Below, in pieces: positions 1-7,923 of a stretch of 64,000 nucleotides of DNA; the first letter of the stretch is position 1; each line of letters begins with the position of its first letter. The translations under genes and the position numbers were made by a program. This DNA is from Oceanospirillaceae bacterium ASP10-02a. Its GTDB lineage: Bacteria > Pseudomonadota > Gammaproteobacteria > Pseudomonadales > Balneatricaceae. The stretch spans positions 1 to 64,000 of the forward strand of contig CAJIZL010000016.1 of the NCBI GenBank assembly GCA_905182035.1. Direction: 5' to 3'. The notes beneath the pieces were generated by a model that searched no databases, was not told the DNA's origin, and saw only the letters and a list, made by a program, of their open reading frames with translations.

Positions 1-58
1 CTTAGCGCCGATGGTAGTGTGGGGTTTCCCCATGTGAGAGTAGGTCATCGCCAAGCTT
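1..58 (+). rRNA. rrf: 5S ribosomal RNA, 3' end (truncated by window start)
   Basis: The first 58 bases match the 3' half of gammaproteobacterial 5S rRNA: the TAGCGCCGATGGTAGTGTGG helix region, the GAGAGTAGG loop and a closing GCCAAGC terminal stem strand. The 5' half lies outside the window. A rho-independent terminator follows directly, so this is the distal end of an rRNA operon transcribed on the plus strand. Confidence 0.95.
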
Positions 59-75
59 CCCATTCAGTACTAAAG

Positions 76-106
76 AGCCTCTAGTCCAAAAAGCTAGGGG
101 TTTTTT
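76..106 (+). terminator. rRNA operon intrinsic terminator
   Basis: CCTCTAG (78-84) pairs with CTAGGGG (94-100), with one G-U pair, across a 9-base loop. Six T residues follow (101-106). It sits about 20 bases after the 5S end and would end the rRNA transcript. Confidence 0.85.
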
Positions 107-215
107 ATTGGGCGCAGGAAAGCGATGGATATGACGACACTGCGCCCCAACCTCTTAATTACACCTCAACTTTACAAATGTTACAATCCACAAGCCAAAA
201 CTCAGGACCCAACAG

Positions 216-830
216 ATGCTCGAGTCTACATTACAATTCCTAGCAATTACCGTGTTCTTAGAAATCACTCCAGGGCCTGGAGTGCTGTTCATCCTTTATC
301 AATCTGCTTTTAGTTTTCGTAACGCCGTTACAGGAGCATTGGGCATGTTAACCTCTAATGTTATTTGGATCAGTCTGGTGGCCACAGGTCTTGCCTTAGT
401 ATTAACTCAAACACCATCTGTGTTTGATACGTTACGATACATAGGCGCCAGTTATTTAGTTTATTTGGGTTATAAAATCATCCGTTACGGAATAGGTAAA
501 CCCCATGCTGATGAAAACACTCATGCAGGGCAATACAAAAGTCTCTGGTCCAGCTACCGCCAAGGTGTGCTTACCTCATTATCAAATCCCAAAGCGTTGT
601 TGTTTTTTATGGCGTTATTCCCACAGTTTACTAGACCAGAGCATTTTGCCCACGACATTATCTATTTTGGTGTCCTCAAAATGGCCTGTTTAGCTGTGGT
701 GATGATTAGCTATGGCCTAATGGGGCGCCGACTGTTTAATTATATAGGCAATTCTGCTTGGGCCAACACCACTTCTCGAGTGTTAGGTGGCGGCATAATC
801 TTCGCAGCTGCAGCAGTTGCACGGGGCTGA
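216..830 (+). CDS. LysE/RhtB family amino-acid exporter
   Basis: This 204-residue inner-membrane protein has the LysE/RhtB family layout: a hydrophobic N-terminus followed by the family signature ITPGPG near residue 18, then about five further hydrophobic segments. The family exports amino acids such as lysine, homoserine or threonine by proton exchange; the substrate cannot be read from sequence. The length is normal for the family (about 205). An AGGA at 206-209 precedes the ATG. The gene stands alone, about 110 bases after the rRNA terminator, with no regulator beside it. A small overlapping frame starting at 125 is a shadow. Confidence 0.88.
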   Translation: MLESTLQFLAITVFLEITPGPGVLFILYQSAFSFRNAVTGALGMLTSNVIWISLVATGLALVLTQTPSVFDTLRYIGASYLVYLGYKIIRYGIGKPHADENTHAGQYKSLWSSYRQGVLTSLSNPKALLFFMALFPQFTRPEHFAHDIIYFGVLKMACLAVVMISYGLMGRRLFNYIGNSAWANTTSRVLGGGIIFAAAAVARG

Positions 831-926
831 TTTGGCTTTACCTCCATGTGCCTTGATTAACAGACCATGACCGTAGCTCAATAACCCTCTATAATAGTGG
901 TGAATTGGTTATTTTGGTGAAAAATT

Positions 927-1523
927 ATGTACTTTGATGAGCTTTATGCACCACTGAAAGATATGCAGGATTGGCAGCAAACCGCTTTCTCTGCAGCCCT
1001 TTGCGAACGAATTTTTCCTCACTATGCTTTATACGATAGTTTGTTAGAAGCTAATCAGGCAATTATTGCCAGAACGGCGTTAGACCAAGTGTGGAAGCAG
1101 CTATCTTTGCGTGGCAACATGAATGCAGACACTCAGCTCACTAAGGTAGAGGCCATTATCCACAACGAAGAAGACGAAAGTTTCGGTGCAGGCTTGGCCT
1201 TCGATGCCCTAGTGGCATTGATGGCTACGCTACATTGTGTCGATAACGCAAGTTTTGAGGATGCAGCTAGTGTGGCCCATTTGTCACGTGAGAGTGTAGC
1301 TAAGTTCGTTGAACTGCATGCCGACGATGAGTTGAGCGACGAACAACTTATTCGCCACATTTCCACCCATGAACTTATGGTGCAGGAACTAACCTTCCAA
1401 GCTCATGTGATGGAGCTTTTGATCTCTCAGAATGTTGCCAAAGCCTCACAAATTGATGAGCTTAAGGCCATGTCTATGGCGGATGGTGTGAGCAATATTG
1501 GTATCAGCATCAACCATGGCTAA
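927..1523 (+). CDS. yjaG: YjaG family protein (DUF416)
   Basis: This 198-residue soluble protein resembles E. coli YjaG (DUF416) along its length. It has the N-terminal W-Q-x-x-x-F...LCERIFPHYAL region, a central SFGAGLAFDALVAL helix and the C-terminal SNIGISI motif that matches the conserved SNIGI end of YjaG. The family is small, acidic and alpha-helical, with no established biochemical function. It is monocistronic here, with about 95 bases upstream and 150 downstream. The stop codon lies inside a threefold GCTAAC hexamer repeat (1519-1536). Confidence 0.85.
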   Translation: MYFDELYAPLKDMQDWQQTAFSAALCERIFPHYALYDSLLEANQAIIARTALDQVWKQLSLRGNMNADTQLTKVEAIIHNEEDESFGAGLAFDALVALMATLHCVDNASFEDAASVAHLSRESVAKFVELHADDELSDEQLIRHISTHELMVQELTFQAHVMELLISQNVAKASQIDELKAMSMADGVSNIGISINHG

Positions 1524-1675
1524 CGCTAACGCTAACTCCACCCATACCTACAAAGAGTTTCAAAGTTGATGATGGTTTGAGTATATTTTACAGTTGCTTA
1601 TATCGGTTTCAATTAGTTCATAGCCAACTTGAAAGCCAATAGCTTAATGACACCTACTTACAACGAGAATAAGTT

Positions 1676-2416
1676 ATGAAATTGGTTAAAGGATTTGGTT
1701 ACTTGCTTCAGGGGGCAAGATTACTTTTCCATCCTGGGCTAAGATTATTTGTACTACTTCCGCTGTTGGTAAACATCATAATGTTTGCCCTTGGCCTTGG
1801 CTTCCTCATTTCCTTTGTGAGTGGCTGGATGGGTGGTGTTGTATCCTGGTTGCCAGAATGGATGAGTGGAATTACATGGTTGTTATGGCTCCTATTTGGC
1901 CTTTTATTTGCCATGGCAGTGTTCTTTGGTTTCAACTTATTAGCCAACTTCATTGCTGCCCCGCTTAACGGGCTATTGGCTGAGAAAGTACAGCTTCATC
2001 TAACTGGGCAGGATCTAGGCGAAGCAAGTTTTGGCTCAATCGTGGCAAGCATTCCTCGCTCCGTTGGCCGAGAAATAAGCAAGTTGACCTACTACCTACC
2101 AAGAATTGTGTTGTTGTTGGTGTTAAGTTTTATTCCTGGGATTAACGCGATAGCACCTTGGTTGTGGCTTTTGTTTGGCGCCTGGATGATGGCCATTCAG
2201 TATGTTGATTATCCAATGGACAATAATGGCGTGAGTTTTCGGAAAATGAGACGTAGTTTGAGCCAGCAGCGTCTGTTACACCTAGGGTTCGGTGGCGGTG
2301 TGTCTCTTTTGTTAATGGTTCCGTTAGTCAATTTCTTCGCTATGCCAATTGCAGTGGCCGGTGCCACAGCGCTCTATGTGGGTGAGCACGAGGCGCTAGG
2401 TATAGTTGAGCAGTAG
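1676..2416 (+). CDS. cysZ: CysZ-like sulfate transporter
   Basis: This 246-residue integral membrane protein matches CysZ, the inner-membrane sulfate uptake protein that feeds cysteine synthesis. Recognisable stretches are the N-terminal PGLRLFVLLPLLVNI, FIAAPLNGLLAE, the PRIVLLLVLSFIPG segment, AIQYVDYPMDN and the terminal MPIAVAGATALYVGE. Length agrees with the family (about 250). The 3' end overlaps the convergent ubiA gene by 21 bp. No cys genes are adjacent, so assignment rests on family resemblance alone. Confidence 0.88.
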   Translation: MKLVKGFGYLLQGARLLFHPGLRLFVLLPLLVNIIMFALGLGFLISFVSGWMGGVVSWLPEWMSGITWLLWLLFGLLFAMAVFFGFNLLANFIAAPLNGLLAEKVQLHLTGQDLGEASFGSIVASIPRSVGREISKLTYYLPRIVLLLVLSFIPGINAIAPWLWLLFGAWMMAIQYVDYPMDNNGVSFRKMRRSLSQQRLLHLGFGGGVSLLLMVPLVNFFAMPIAVAGATALYVGEHEALGIVEQ

Positions 2417-3256
2417 ACCAACCCACACACTCAAAGCTGCCCATTGGTTATTAATGAAGGCCTTAAAGTAGTTGGTTTTAATCCTGCTACGGCCTAAGCG
2501 TTGTTGGTATATAAATAGCCCTGCCATCACAGCCAGGCCCAAGTAGAAAGGGCTGTTAAGGTGATTGATTTGACCAACAGTAAATAATAAACCAACACAC
2601 GCCATCTGAAACGCTGCAATAATCGCTAGATCCCAACTACCAAAAAGCACCGCAGTGGATCTTACGCCAATTTTTACATCATCCTCCCTGTCCACCATGG
2701 CGTAATAAGTGTCGTAGGCAATAGTCATGCATACCGCAGCAGTGAAAGTTAGCCATGCTGATAGGCCCGTAGAGCCAGTTTGGGCAGTAAATCCCATAGG
2801 TATGGCCATAGCAAATGCCGCGCCCAATGCTGCTTGAGGCCAATGGGTATAGCGTTTCATAAACGGGTAAGCAGTGGCTAGCACAAGAGCTGATATAGAA
2901 AGGAAGACAGTATAACCATTAGTAAATAGCACTAATATGAAAGCCGCTAAGCATAGGCCAAAAAACAACACCAAGGCTTCTTTAGGACTAACCAGCCCTG
3001 TTGCCAATGGCCTTTGTTTAGTCCGTTCAACATAGCCATCAACTTTACGATCGGCGTAATCATTAATTACGCAGCCAGCGGCCCTCATCAGATAAACACC
3101 AACTACAAATATAACTAATACATCAAGTTTTGGAACACCTTCAGCAGCTAACCAAAGGCCCCATAAGGTGGGCCACAGGAGCAGGTAAGTGCCCACTGGC
3201 CGGTCCAAGCGCATAAGACTTTTAAAATGGGGCCAGCGAGAAAGAAGCGCAATCAC
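2396..3256 (-). CDS. ubiA: 4-hydroxybenzoate octaprenyltransferase UbiA
   Basis: UbiA joins a polyprenyl chain to 4-hydroxybenzoate, the membrane step that begins ubiquinone ring assembly. The 286-residue protein has the RLDRPVGTYLLLWPTLWGLW N-terminus, the first Asp-rich motif NDYADRKVDG (about residues 65-74) and a second, DTYYAMVDREDD, which bind the Mg-prenyl-diphosphate. Several hydrophobic helices follow. Its usual partner ubiC lies about 0.5 kb upstream on the same strand, separated by an opposite-strand phosphatase gene. The 3' end overlaps cysZ by 21 bp. Confidence 0.96.
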   Translation of the reverse strand: MIALLSRWPHFKSLMRLDRPVGTYLLLWPTLWGLWLAAEGVPKLDVLVIFVVGVYLMRAAGCVINDYADRKVDGYVERTKQRPLATGLVSPKEALVLFFGLCLAAFILVLFTNGYTVFLSISALVLATAYPFMKRYTHWPQAALGAAFAMAIPMGFTAQTGSTGLSAWLTFTAAVCMTIAYDTYYAMVDREDDVKIGVRSTAVLFGSWDLAIIAAFQMACVGLLFTVGQINHLNSPFYLGLAVMAGLFIYQQRLGRSRIKTNYFKAFINNQWAALSVWVGLLLNYT

Positions 3257-3331
3257 AATAATGGTTCAACTTGTAGCAAAGTGACCATGCTACCATATAC
3301 GCCTTTACAGTCGCTGCCCAAAGTCATCATC

Positions 3332-3781
3332 ATGTCAACAAAAACACATAAGCTGTTGTTACTCTGCACGGGTAATACCTGTAGGTCACAAATGGCCCAT
3401 GCCATGTCGCAACAATGGTGCCAGTCACATGGTCTAAGTTTTGAAATTGAGTCCCGCGGTATTCGAGCAAAGCCAGGTGATCCTACAACAGTAGAAGTTC
3501 TTATGGTGCTCTCCCAAGCCAACATTAATTGGCAAGGCACCAGTGAGCAGCTATCAATTGCAGACTTAAAGTGGGCAGATGACGTGTGGGGGATGACCCA
3601 GGAACACCTTGATTATGCGGAGCAGTTAGGCAGCGAATTGAACCTAGGCAGCCAACCCCGTTACCAATTACTCGCTGGTACACATGAACTTGTAGATCCA
3701 TTAAACTGCGGTCTTGCTGCCTATGAACAGCTGTTTTTCGCCTTACAAAAACTGCTCCCTAACCGTCTTGGGGCAATATAG
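3332..3781 (+). CDS. low-molecular-weight phosphotyrosine phosphatase / arsenate reductase-like protein
   Basis: This predicted 149-residue protein begins with a beta strand and the P-loop CTGNTCRS (Cys12, Arg18), the CX5R(S) signature of low-molecular-weight protein tyrosine phosphatases and related arsenate reductases. A later VDPLN supplies a candidate general-acid Asp. Both activities use the same fold, so the substrate is open. The ATG at 3332 is chosen because it sits just before the P-loop strand; longer reading to 3227 would run into the divergent ubiA start. The gene lies between ubiC and ubiA on the opposite strand, and its last 23 bases overlap the end of ubiC. Confidence 0.8.
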   Translation: MSTKTHKLLLLCTGNTCRSQMAHAMSQQWCQSHGLSFEIESRGIRAKPGDPTTVEVLMVLSQANINWQGTSEQLSIADLKWADDVWGMTQEHLDYAEQLGSELNLGSQPRYQLLAGTHELVDPLNCGLAAYEQLFFALQKLLPNRLGAI

Positions 3782-4310
3782 ACGCCATCGGTGGCATAAA
3801 CACCTCCGTAACTAAAATGCCTTTATCATCCAAATAAAATACTGACCGTCGCGCCCAATGTTGTTGTTGGCAATTACTTTGCTTAAGGCAGGTCACTTCT
3901 AATGCCCCACGAACCATATTTGGGTGTTTAAATAACAAAGCGCCTAACGGCCTGGTGCCGATGTCTTTAAATTGTCGTAATCTACCCGTTAGGGTGCTGT
4001 GGGGTATGATGCTTCGAGCACAAACCCACACTTGGCCGTGACAAAGTAACTCAACTTCGCGGATAATAGCTTTTTGACGCGGTTTAAGACGCAGTGCTTG
4101 GGCCTCTGATTGGCTGGGGATGCCCCACTGATTACTGACAACGCGGACTACAAAATGGCCATCACTTGCATAGATAAGGCGCTGTGTTAAAGAGCCTTTA
4201 TCCTGCAGCCAAGTTTGCCAGTGTCTAGGTATTCTGTGACACAATGGACGCCTGTAACTGCGCCAAGTGCATGGGTAAGACTTTTGTGAATGAACCAGAG
4301 AAATGGGCAC
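3759..4310 (-). CDS. ubiC: chorismate--pyruvate lyase UbiC
   Basis: UbiC converts chorismate to 4-hydroxybenzoate and pyruvate, supplying the substrate of UbiA. The 183-residue protein carries family segments REVELLCHGQVWVCARSIIP and the RPLGALLF region near residues 85-130, and is close to the usual length (about 165-185). Translation starts at a GTG. The gene would normally be co-transcribed with ubiA, but here an opposite-strand phosphatase gene lies between them, and ubiC's 3' end overlaps that gene by 23 bp. Confidence 0.88.
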   Translation of the reverse strand: MPISLVHSQKSYPCTWRSYRRPLCHRIPRHWQTWLQDKGSLTQRLIYASDGHFVVRVVSNQWGIPSQSEAQALRLKPRQKAIIREVELLCHGQVWVCARSIIPHSTLTGRLRQFKDIGTRPLGALLFKHPNMVRGALEVTCLKQSNCQQQHWARRSVFYLDDKGILVTEVFMPPMASILPQDG

Positions 4311-4396
4311 AGTAAGCTCATCGATTATGCGAAAAATAAAGGAACCATTGTATCAATAAGTTTAGCCCTAAGACACTATCACGAGGCCACCAAGAA

Positions 4397-4927
4397 GTGA
4401 TTAAAATCACTCGCCAGTGGCTTGACCAAATGGTGGTGGGTTTAAACCTATGCCCATTTTCCCATAGTGTGGTTGTGCAGGATCAAGTTCACTATGCTAT
4501 TTGTGATGGAACTGACGACCCACAGTTAAAACAGTTTTATGTGATGGAATTACGGCGCTTGCTGGATGCTGATGAAAACAGCATCGCCACTAGCTTGCTA
4601 ATGTTTTCTCAGGGACTACAAGTATTTGATGATTACCTAGATGTGCTGGACTGGTTTCAGCAGTTATTGGAACAAGCAGACCTAACAGACCATATACAAT
4701 TAGCATCATTCCACCCTCAATATCAATTTGAGGGCGTAGATGCTGATGACCTAAGTCACTTTACCAACCGTGCGCCTTATCCAACCATACACCTTATTCG
4801 TCAGGCACAAATGACTAAGGCACTTGCACAGGTGGCTGATCCTGAGAAAATTTACACGGATAACATTGAAACGTTGAATAAACTTGGCCGCCAACAGGTG
4901 GAATTACTTTGCCCTTGGGGTAAATAG
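4397..4927 (+). CDS. DUF1415 family protein
   Basis: A 176-residue protein of the DUF1415 family, recognised by an N-terminal W-L-D-Q-M-V-V-G-L-N-LCPF segment, FHPQYQFEGV in the middle and NRAPYPTIHLIR near residue 130. Family function is unknown; it is a soluble protein common in proteobacteria. The start is GTG, with weak upstream ribosome binding. The asparaginase-like gene follows after 10 bases, suggesting co-transcription. Confidence 0.8.
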   Translation: MIKITRQWLDQMVVGLNLCPFSHSVVVQDQVHYAICDGTDDPQLKQFYVMELRRLLDADENSIATSLLMFSQGLQVFDDYLDVLDWFQQLLEQADLTDHIQLASFHPQYQFEGVDADDLSHFTNRAPYPTIHLIRQAQMTKALAQVADPEKIYTDNIETLNKLGRQQVELLCPWGK

Positions 4928-4937
4928 GAATAACTTT

Positions 4938-5420
4938 ATGAAACTACATATTCTTGCTGTTGGCGGCACCATCGACAAGGTTTATTTTGATGCCCTCAGT
5001 GACTATAAAATTGGCCCACCAGCTGTCTCTGAAATCCTACAGCGGGTTAAAGTGAATTTTGATTATGACGTCAGACAGATGATCTCAAAAGACAGTTTGG
5101 ACATGACCGATGCAGATCGTCAAGAGATTCTTAACGCCGTGCAGGCTCATCCTGCAGACCATGTGATTATTACTCACGGCACAGACACTATGGTGGATAC
5201 AGGGCAGGTACTAAAACAGGTGTTGGGGAAAACTATTGTCATCATAGGGGCGATGCAACCAGCCATAATGAAACTGACTGATGCCGATTTCAATTTAGGG
5301 GTGGCTGTTGCTGCAGTACAGGCGCTCCCACAGGGCGCGTACCTGTGTATGAATGGCCGCATCTATAATGTGGACCAGGTGATGAAAAATCGTGCTGAGG
5401 GTCAGTTTCAGGACCTCTAA
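4938..5420 (+). CDS. single-domain asparaginase-like protein
   Basis: This 160-residue protein covers only the N-terminal domain of L-asparaginases. Both catalytic threonine motifs are present: GGTID at residues 8-12 and HGTDTM near residue 75, the latter with its Asp. It ends shortly after a KNRAEG segment, where full-length enzymes (about 330 residues) continue into a second domain. The start at 4938 is supported by AGGA at 4926-4929. Similar short proteins are annotated as asparaginase-domain proteins; whether they hydrolyse asparagine is not known to me. It is probably co-transcribed with the DUF1415 gene 10 bases upstream. Confidence 0.8.
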   Translation: MKLHILAVGGTIDKVYFDALSDYKIGPPAVSEILQRVKVNFDYDVRQMISKDSLDMTDADRQEILNAVQAHPADHVIITHGTDTMVDTGQVLKQVLGKTIVIIGAMQPAIMKLTDADFNLGVAVAAVQALPQGAYLCMNGRIYNVDQVMKNRAEGQFQDL

Positions 5421-5427
5421 GGGCGCA

Positions 5428-5934
5428 CTAGATGCTAATGGTTAGCTCATTGAGGCCATAATGATCGTCTAACCATTGGCCAATGACATTATTGCCGCAA
5501 AGATGATGGGCATAATGCATATGTAAGCAACGGATTTGTTGCCAGTCTCGTAACCCACCAATGCCATAGGTATCAAATAAAGGTGCAAAACCTAAATCTT
5601 GCAGTCGCTTAACTTCCTGGGCTGAACAATTAGCCCAACGCTCAGCAACATAGGCTCGTTGACTGTCCTGATAGGCAGTCATCCACTCATCATCGACTTT
5701 TAGTTGCTGTTCTAGCCGTTTTACCAACCCAGTTGCTTCTAGCTGACTAATAGCCTTATGAAGGTCTTTAGAGCATAACCAATATAAGGTTGGGAATGGC
5801 TTGTTATCAACCAAAGGGTGCATCTTAAGCACTAGAGGGACACCATTTGGAGAACTTACAGCTACAGCTTTTAAACCTCTTGGGCTGCGGCCTAACTGTT
5901 GCTCAATGGTGGCGAGTTGTTGACGCAAGGGCAT
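5428..5934 (-). CDS. DUF501 family protein
   Basis: A 168-residue protein resembling the DUF501 family: an N-terminal LGRSPRGLKAVAV segment, FPTLYWLCSKDL, a helical middle and a C-terminal GIGGLRDWQQIRCLHMHYAHHL stretch with clustered Cys and His. The family function is not established. It converges with the asparaginase-like gene (7 bases between stops) and lies downstream of the aap operon on the same strand, beyond that operon's stem-loop. Confidence 0.75.
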   Translation of the reverse strand: MPLRQQLATIEQQLGRSPRGLKAVAVSSPNGVPLVLKMHPLVDNKPFPTLYWLCSKDLHKAISQLEATGLVKRLEQQLKVDDEWMTAYQDSQRAYVAERWANCSAQEVKRLQDLGFAPLFDTYGIGGLRDWQQIRCLHMHYAHHLCGNNVIGQWLDDHYGLNELTISI

Positions 5935-5977
5935 GATTATTTGGACAGATAGAGAAATACAAGTGAGGCTTGATTAG

Positions 5978-6002
5978 GGCACCCACGCAGAACGTGGATG
6001 CC
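5978..6002 (-). terminator. stem-loop after aapP
   Basis: A 10-bp stem, GGCACCCACG (5978-5987) with CGTGGATGCC (5993-6002), has one G-U pair and a 5-base loop, and lies 15 bases past the aapP stop. No T tract follows on the minus strand, so it is more likely an mRNA 3'-end stabiliser or rho-dependent end than a classic intrinsic terminator. Confidence 0.5.
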
Positions 6003-6016
6003 GACAGCGTTTTATT

Positions 6017-6781
6017 TTAGTGGTCTAAGATTTGGCTTAAAAATAACTTAGTACGGTCATGCTGAGGGTTGTCAAAGAATTCATGAGGTGAGTTTGATTC
6101 AATGATTTCACCTTCGTCCATAAAGATAACACGATCTGCTACCTTCTTCGCGAAGCCCATTTCGTGTGTGACACACAACATGGTGATGCCTTCTTCAGCC
6201 AAAGACACCATAGTATCAAGTACTTCCTTGATCATTTCAGGGTCAAGGGCAGATGTCGGCTCGTCAAACAGCATAATGTTTGGACGCATGCATAAAGAAC
6301 GGGCGATCGCCACACGTTGCTGCTGTCCACCAGAGAGCTGGCCAGGATATTTATTAGCCTGCTCAGGAATCTTAACTCGCTCAAGGAACTCCATGGCAGT
6401 AGCTTCAGCTTCAGCTTTAGGTACTTTACGTACCCAAATTGGCGCCAAAGTGCAGTTTTCTAACACCGTTAAGTGTGGGAACAAGTTAAAGTGTTGGAAT
6501 ACCATGCCCACTTCGCGGCGCACAGCATCGATGTTCTTAAGGTCGTTGGTAAGTTCAGTGCCATCAACAATGATGTCACCTTTCTGGTGCTCTTCCAAAC
6601 GGTTAATGCAGCGAATCATAGTTGACTTGCCGGAACCAGAAGGACCACAAATAACGATTTTTTCACCCTTGCGAACTTCAAGATTAATGTTCTTTAAAAC
6701 GTGGAAATCACCATACCATTTGTCCATGTTACGAATTTCAATACAGAGATCGGCAGTTGAATTACTTTGTGTTTCTGACAT
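6017..6781 (-). CDS. aapP: general L-amino-acid ABC transporter, ATP-binding protein AapP
   Basis: This 254-residue ATPase powers the AapJQMP importer. It has Walker [10 protein letters not shown] (near residue 47), the polar amino-acid transporter Q-loop region [19 protein letters not shown], the ABC signature [15 protein letters not shown], Walker [15 protein letters not shown] and the switch His in VTHEMGFA. The length fits the GlnQ/AapP family. It is the last gene of the minus-strand order aapJ-aapQ-aapM-aapP, 25 bases after aapM. Confidence 0.95.
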   Translation of the reverse strand: MSETQSNSTADLCIEIRNMDKWYGDFHVLKNINLEVRKGEKIVICGPSGSGKSTMIRCINRLEEHQKGDIIVDGTELTNDLKNIDAVRREVGMVFQHFNLFPHLTVLENCTLAPIWVRKVPKAEAEATAMEFLERVKIPEQANKYPGQLSGGQQQRVAIARSLCMRPNIMLFDEPTSALDPEMIKEVLDTMVSLAEEGITMLCVTHEMGFAKKVADRVIFMDEGEIIESNSPHEFFDNPQHDRTKLFLSQILDH

Positions 6782-6806
6782 GTTGATAAACCCTTAAAAT
6801 TAGTTG

Positions 6807-7916
6807 CTATCGCTTGTGGCCGGTGTTGAGCTTGTTCTCTAGGTAAAGAGAGTAGCGAGCCATACCAAAACACGAAATAAAGAAGAAAACGGCGACGAAT
6901 AGGTAAACTTCAGTAGACAAGCCTAACCAGTCTGAGTCGGCGACCGATGCACGACCGATGCCTAACGGGTCTAAAAGGCCAATGACGATTACCAATGTAC
7001 TGTCTTTGTACAAACCGATGAAGGTATTGACGATACCAGGAATTGAGATCTTTAACGCCTGTGGCAAAATGATGAAGCGCATGGCTTGGGGGTAGTTCAA
7101 ACCTAAGGACTCTGCAGCTTCTAGCTGTCCCTTAGGTAACGCCTGTAAGCCACCACGGATTACTTCGGCCATGTAGGCTGAAGCAAACAAAGTAACCATT
7201 ATGAGTACTCGCATCAATAAGTCGAAGGTGGTGCCAGGAGGCAAGAAGTAACTCAGCATAGTTGAAGCTACAAACAGTAAAGTGATCAACGGCACGCCAC
7301 GAATAAACTCGATAAAGCCGATACAAAAGTACTTAATAATAGGTAAATTAGATTGACGGCCCAACGCCAGCAAAATACCCAGTGGTAAAGAGCCAACAAT
7401 GCCAGTTACACCAATGGTCAGCGTGAGCATTAGGCCACCAAATAGATGGGTCCCTACTGGCTCTAGGCCCAAACCGCCGCTCAACAACCAAGCGCCAATG
7501 AAAGGGTAAGCCAAAGCAAATTTCAGCATATGCTTACGAGCAGGAATTTTATCCCATAACACTGCGGCGCCAGCAACTGCCAAAAGAATGGTTGCAAGGT
7601 TAACGCGCCAGCGCAGTTCTGCTGGATAGAAGCCATACACAAACAGATTAAAGCGTTCACCAATGAACGCTAGACAGGCACCATCTGGGGCGCAGTCTTT
7701 GCGGGTTGTACCAACATATGTGGCATCAATAAACAGCCAATTAATGGCTGATGGTAAGGCCAAGTACAAAAGGTAAATAGATACCAAGGTGACGATAGAG
7801 TTAGTGGCTGATGAAAATAAATTTTCCTTTAACCAAAAAGTAAAGCCAATGGTGTTTTTTGGTGGGGGTAGGCTAGGGTGAGTGCCCGGTGCATAGGTTT
7901 GTTTAGTCATTGTCAT
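6807..7916 (-). CDS. aapM: general L-amino-acid ABC transporter permease AapM
   Basis: A 369-residue inner-membrane permease. It has an extended N-terminal region with hydrophobic segments and a large loop, typical of AapM. The C-terminal half is the permease domain with the EAA loop (EAAESLGLNYPQAMRFIILP) that contacts AapP. FIEFIRGVPLITLL is the characteristic segment of His/Glu/Gln-type permeases. It partners AapQ, whose stop is 7 bases upstream. Confidence 0.93.
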   Translation of the reverse strand: MTMTKQTYAPGTHPSLPPPKNTIGFTFWLKENLFSSATNSIVTLVSIYLLYLALPSAINWLFIDATYVGTTRKDCAPDGACLAFIGERFNLFVYGFYPAELRWRVNLATILLAVAGAAVLWDKIPARKHMLKFALAYPFIGAWLLSGGLGLEPVGTHLFGGLMLTLTIGVTGIVGSLPLGILLALGRQSNLPIIKYFCIGFIEFIRGVPLITLLFVASTMLSYFLPPGTTFDLLMRVLIMVTLFASAYMAEVIRGGLQALPKGQLEAAESLGLNYPQAMRFIILPQALKISIPGIVNTFIGLYKDSTLVIVIGLLDPLGIGRASVADSDWLGLSTEVYLFVAVFFFISCFGMARYSLYLENKLNTGHKR

Positions 7917-7923
7917 GTCTACC

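Noticed and set aside
1519-1536. Threefold GCTAAC repeat at the yjaG stop codon as a regulatory element
   Set aside because: Only three units, no symmetry and no linked motif; probably chance or slippage.
6102-6797. A 231-codon frame opposite aapP
   Set aside because: Antisense shadow of a well-recognised ATPase; its sequence is low-complexity and matches no family I know.
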